Shown here: in pieces, positions 3,973 through 6,364 of the stretch
How the letters are laid out: each line of letters begins with the position of its first letter
How positions within the stretch are numbered: the first letter of the stretch is position 1
NCBI GenBank assembly: GCA_015228995.1
Contig: JADGCM010000101.1
Coordinates: forward strand, 1 to 6,364
Reading direction: 5' to 3'
Length of the DNA stretch: 6,364 nt
Source: Magnetococcales bacterium
GTDB taxonomy: Bacteria; Pseudomonadota; Magnetococcia; Magnetococcales; JADGCH01
The notes under the pieces: generated by a model
The model's database searches: none
What the model was told of the DNA's origin: nothing
Seen by the model: only the letters and a program-made list of their open reading frames with translations
Made by a program: the position numbers and the translations under genes

Positions 3973-6364
3973 CTAGCTCGAAAACGTTAACGGTGTCTTG
4001 TCGTCGCGTAGCAGTCTGGCTTGTGCTGTTCTAACAATCGATAATCTCAATCCATCGGAAACCGCACCAATGTTGCCCGCGACATCAGTCTGAAAGGCGA
4101 CGAGGCTATAAGTACCGATTGCGAGCGCTAAATTTTCAGCGTTCCATTGGCCACTGCTATCGACGGTGGTGGTGGTCAATGCTCTTTCCGATGAGTCCTG
4201 TCTTTTGTTGTTGTTTTTGTCTACAAACAGGGTAACCATAGCTCCAATTTCACCGCTACCGCTGAAGCCAAGCCCGCTGGTGTTGCTCGTCGTGCTATCG
4301 TCATCTGCATCAAGGTCGGGTACCGACGGAGCGGCCGGAGCGGTGGTATCGACCGTAAGAAGTAATGCATCGGAGGAGATGCTGGTATCGCCCCCTTTTT
4401 CTTGGATGGTGCGGATGGAGTAGGTACCAGCTAAAAGGGACAAGTCTCTATTCCATTCGCCGCTATCATCCGTAATTTTAATGGTGGCAAGCGACTCGCT
4501 ACTACCCAACAGGGTGTCACCGTCTTTGTCATCAAACAGTGTCACCGTTGTCCCTTTATCTCCGGCGCCACTGATGGTTAGACTGCTGGTTTTTTTGGTG
4601 ATGTTGTCACTGTTGGATGAACCGGTATCATCCATATCAGCAAGGTCTAGATTGGTTAAAACCATGGGGAAGATCGCCGTCGCTGACGTGGTAAACTGGA
4701 GTTTCGCCGCCTCGGTCGTCCCTTCGTACAGGTTGCCAGCTGCGTCAACGACTGTCCCTTTAGTTATTTGGACGCTGTAAGTTGTGCTAAAATTCAGATT
4801 TTCAGCTGGGTTGATGATGAGCTGATCGCCACGGACCGAGACTTGACGCGAATCGCTGGCAGAGAGGATACGGGTATCGCCAGTACCGTTACTGATGACA
4901 ATGCTCCCAGCACCAATCCTGACCGATTCATCAAAAGTAAACACGATATTGGTGCCGACCACAACGGCTCCGGCATCGTCCACCGATAGGATGGCAGGAA
5001 GAGAAAGTTGAGGAGCAATCGTGTCCCCGGCTATATCGGCAATTTCAATCTGCTTGCTAGATAACGTACTAATACTTTTTAGTTGAACAATTTCGTTGGG
5101 TTCCTGACTGTCTGAACCATCCGCATCGTAATAAAGCCGACCTGTGCGGTTGTTAAAAATAAACCGCTGGCTGGACTCGGTGGCCAAACCGGTTTCATTG
5201 ATAACGAATTGGGCACTATCGAGCGTGCCAACACTGAGGGCAAAATTGGTGCTGTCAAACACCAATTGATCACCCTGAGAGACATTGAAGTCGGCAATAA
5301 TATCGGCTTCGTCTGCGGGCGATGTAAACGCAAATTGGTCGGCTCCCTCTCCACCAATTAATGTATCGTGACCGCTGCCTCCGATGAGCCGATCATCACC
5401 AGAACCAGAAGTCGTGCTGATCATGGACTGAGAATAAAACCACACTGCTCCTGAATCACGGCCCTGTTTATCGTCGTAGGGGGACCCGACCAACACTCCC
5501 GCATCTGACAGGGCGACACTGCTACCAAAATGATCCCGGGCGGCACCATTGGTCGGTGTGATCCGTTCCCGTTCGACCCAGACGCTGCCATCCCACTGAA
5601 ACAGCCATGCGGTTCCAGTAGCCGTAGCGTTATCGTCCCAGGCCCCGACAATCGCCCAATCGCCTTTGATATCGACCCGGGAGCCAAATTGATCGTTATC
5701 GACAGTACTGCTCGGCTCTAACCGGCCTTCGGATAGCCAACTGCTGGTGGTATTGTCCCAACGGTAGACAAATGCCACTCCAGATCGGCTGCGGCTGTTG
5801 CTGTCGGTGCCATCCGGCAGTGAGCCAACGATCAGACGCTCCCCATCCATGGCTACAGCGGTACCAAAATATTGGTGGGCATAGCCTTCCACTGGTCGGA
5901 TCATGGTGCTTGATTGGTTGCTGCTGCTGATGTCGTAAATGATAACCGCACCGACATTGTTATCCGGATAGTCGTCACCCGGCGAACCAACAGCCAACCA
6001 CTTGCCTGCAGTGGCAATGTTGGTGCTATTAGGGACGAAGACATTTCGATAGTTGGTCCGATCCCAAATCGTCCCCTCATATTGGAACATATATACCGAA
6101 TTATGACCCGTATTATTGGACGACCCAACCATCAGCATGTTGTTATTGATAGCTAGGCTGCCGCCAAATAGGCTGTCTGTTGTCGCTGGTGCCGCTATGG
6201 TTTGGTCCAGCTGCCAACCAGTAGCCGATTTTCTGAAGATGAAAACCGCCCCCTCTCCCCGGCCACTGCCAGCAGTGGTGTTGTGAGGTTCCGCCACTGT
6301 CGCCCAATTCCCCCTGACTGTGACTACACCGGGTTGGCCTTGATTATTGCCCAAACCGGTCGTT
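3973..6364 (-). CDS. FG-GAP / RTX / Ig-like multidomain secreted protein (5' incomplete)
   Basis: The frame runs from the right window edge to a TAG at 3975-3973. It is still open at 6363, and the residues before TTG 6354 continue the domain, so the true start lies outside the window and 6354 is not it. Residues numbered from 6354: FG-GAP beta-propeller (about 1-311), three RTX nonapeptides (317-343), a serralysin-C-like segment (344-441), a Big_5/SbsA-like Ig domain (445-558), two Big_13-like Ig modules (566-670, 671-774) and a short basic tail (775-793) containing RLLRDDK. FG-GAP propellers resemble integrin-alpha head folds and often bind ligands. RTX repeats fold on calcium outside the cell and commonly accompany type I secretion. 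The likely role is a secreted or surface binding protein. No protease HEXXH or other catalytic motif is seen in the visible part. Confidence 0.85.
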   Translation of the reverse strand, partial: TTGLGNNQGQPGVVTVRGNWATVAEPHNTTAGSGRGEGAVFIFRKSATGWQLDQTIAAPATTDSLFGGSLAINNNMLMVGSSNNTGHNSVYMFQYEGTIWDRTNYRNVFVPNSTNIATAGKWLAVGSPGDDYPDNNVGAVIIYDISSSNQSSTMIRPVEGYAHQYFGTAVAMDGERLIVGSLPDGTDSNSRSRSGVAFVYRWDNTTSSWLSEGRLEPSSTVDNDQFGSRVDIKGDWAIVGAWDDNATATGTAWLFQWDGSVWVERERITPTNGAARDHFGSSVALSDAGVLVGSPYDDKQGRDSGAVWFYSQSMISTTSGSGDDRLIGGSGHDTLIGGEGADQFAFTSPADEADIIADFNVSQGDQLVFDSTNFALSVGTLDSAQFVINETGLATESSQRFIFNNRTGRLYYDADGSDSQEPNEIVQLKSISTLSSKQIEIADIAGDTIAPQLSLPAILSVDDAGAVVVGTNIVFTFDESVRIGAGSIVISNGTGDTRILSASDSRQVSVRGDQLIINPAENLNFSTTYSVQITKGTVVDAAGNLYEGTTEAAKLQFTTSATAIFPMVLTNLDLADMDDTGSSNSDNITKKTSSLTISGAGDKGTTVTLFDDKDGDTLLGSSESLATIKITDDSGEWNRDLSLLAGTYSIRTIQEKGGDTSISSDALLLTVDTTAPAAPSVPDLDADDDSTTSNTSGLGFSGSGEIGAMVTLFVDKNNNKRQDSSERALTTTTVDSSGQWNAENLALAIGTYSLVAFQTDVAGNIGAVSDGLRLSIVRTAQARLLRDDKTPLTFSS
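4033..4659 (-). repeat. Two Big_13-like Ig modules, same family as in the plus-strand gene
   Basis: Residues 566-670 and 671-774. Module 1 opens with DDTGSSNSDNITKKTS, almost the same as DDTGSSDSDNITNKTS of the first plus-strand module. Module 2 has LFVDKNNNKRQDSSE and TTVDSSGQW, close to LFVDKNKNSRFDSGE (plus module 6) and TTVNSSGQW (plus module 7). Both carry an EF-hand-like acidic loop. The pair shows that the two convergent genes share a module pool in inverted orientation. Confidence 0.8.
4681..5022 (-). other. Big_5 / SbsA-type Ig-like domain
   Basis: Residues 445-558 start TIAPQLS, contain IVFTFDESVRIGAGSIVISN, then LIINPAENLNFSTTYSVQI, VVDAAGNLYEG and a closing KLQFTT strand. The I-x-F-x-F-[DS]-E-x-[VI] and L-x-x-x-T-x-Y-x-[VI]-x-I motifs followed by D-x-x-G-N are hallmarks of the SbsA/Big_5 Ig-like fold, common as spacers in surface proteins. 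Confidence 0.8.
5032..5325 (-). other. Serralysin-C-like segment following the RTX repeats
   Basis: Residues 344-441 include ADIIADFNVSQGDQLVF, a SQRFIFNNRTGRLYYDADG stretch and an EIVQLK segment. This order (I-x-D-F-x-x-x-x-D-x-[LI], then F.Y...TG.LYYD.DG, then IA.L) is typical of the domain after RTX repeats in serralysin-like and related type I secreted proteins, where it usually lies near the C terminus. Here about 350 residues follow it. Confidence 0.7.
5326..5406 (-). other. Three RTX (hemolysin-type) calcium-binding nonapeptides
   Basis: Residues 317-343 read GSGDDRLIG, GSGHDTLIG and GEGADQFAF, matching GGxGxDxLx. The third unit ends in the QFAF transition typical of the last RTX turn before the capping domain. 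Three units form only a short parallel beta-roll that binds few calcium ions. Confidence 0.9.
5422..6363 (-). other. FG-GAP beta-propeller region, six visible blades
   Basis: Six repeats of the D-x-FG-x-x-V-A-[IM]-x-G-x-x-L-[AI]-VG-x-x-x-DD pattern are visible, each followed by GAV.(F/I/W) and a W-containing strand. Diagnostic stretches are VRGNWATVAEP, FGGSLAINNNMLMVGS, AGKWLAVGSPGDD, FGTAVAMDGERLIVGS, FGSRVDIKGDWAIVGAWDD and FGSSVALSDAGVLVGSPYDD. The first is cut at the window edge. Seven blades would close a typical propeller, so at least one more probably lies upstream. This matches the FG-GAP_2 type of bacterial repeat. Confidence 0.8.

Noticed and set aside
5079..5687. Minus-strand open frames in other phases within the propeller and RTX region
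   Set aside because: They are out of phase with clear FG-GAP, RTX and serralysin-C-like motifs and have no motifs of their own.
6352..6354. TTG at 6354 as the true start of the minus-strand protein
   Set aside because: The frame is still open at the window edge and the propeller blade is already under way, so this is an internal leucine codon of a gene that continues outside.

Overview
The window holds two long, convergent genes for repetitive, very probably extracellular proteins. A 135-bp GC-rich palindromic element lies between their 3' ends. No RNA gene, CRISPR array, transposase or promoter could be supported.

Plus strand (22-3843): a 5'-incomplete reading frame. It opens with the C-terminal half of a C-type-lectin-like domain and continues as about twelve tandem bacterial Ig-like modules of the kind found in giant adhesins. 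An in-frame TAG at 19-21 interrupts the frame just where the lectin-like domain would continue upstream. The gene is therefore either broken (nonsense or frameshift) or wrongly assembled there. Modules 1-5 alternate between two types, and modules 2 and 4 are almost identical in DNA. Several modules carry an EF-hand-like acidic loop (D-x-N-x-N-G-x-x-D-x-x-E).

Intergenic region (3844-3972, 129 bp): almost entirely the palindromic element (3827-3961). It has two internal hairpins and matching outer arms. Its left arm encodes the last residues and is followed at once by the stop codon of the plus-strand gene.

Minus strand (6364-3973): a gene whose start lies beyond the right edge. Its order is an FG-GAP beta-propeller, three RTX-type calcium-binding nonapeptides, a serralysin-C-like segment, a Big_5/SbsA-like Ig domain, then two Ig-like modules of the same family as those in the plus-strand gene.

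Organism: RTX nonapeptides, FG-GAP propellers and Ig-rich adhesins together suggest a Gram-negative bacterium using type I secretion, perhaps a proteobacterium. This is an inference, and the sequence fixes no taxon. The two proteins are plausibly calcium-stabilised surface or secreted adhesion proteins. No enzyme active site is visible in either. Their shared Ig modules, inverted around a palindrome, suggest a locus shaped by module duplication and rearrangement.
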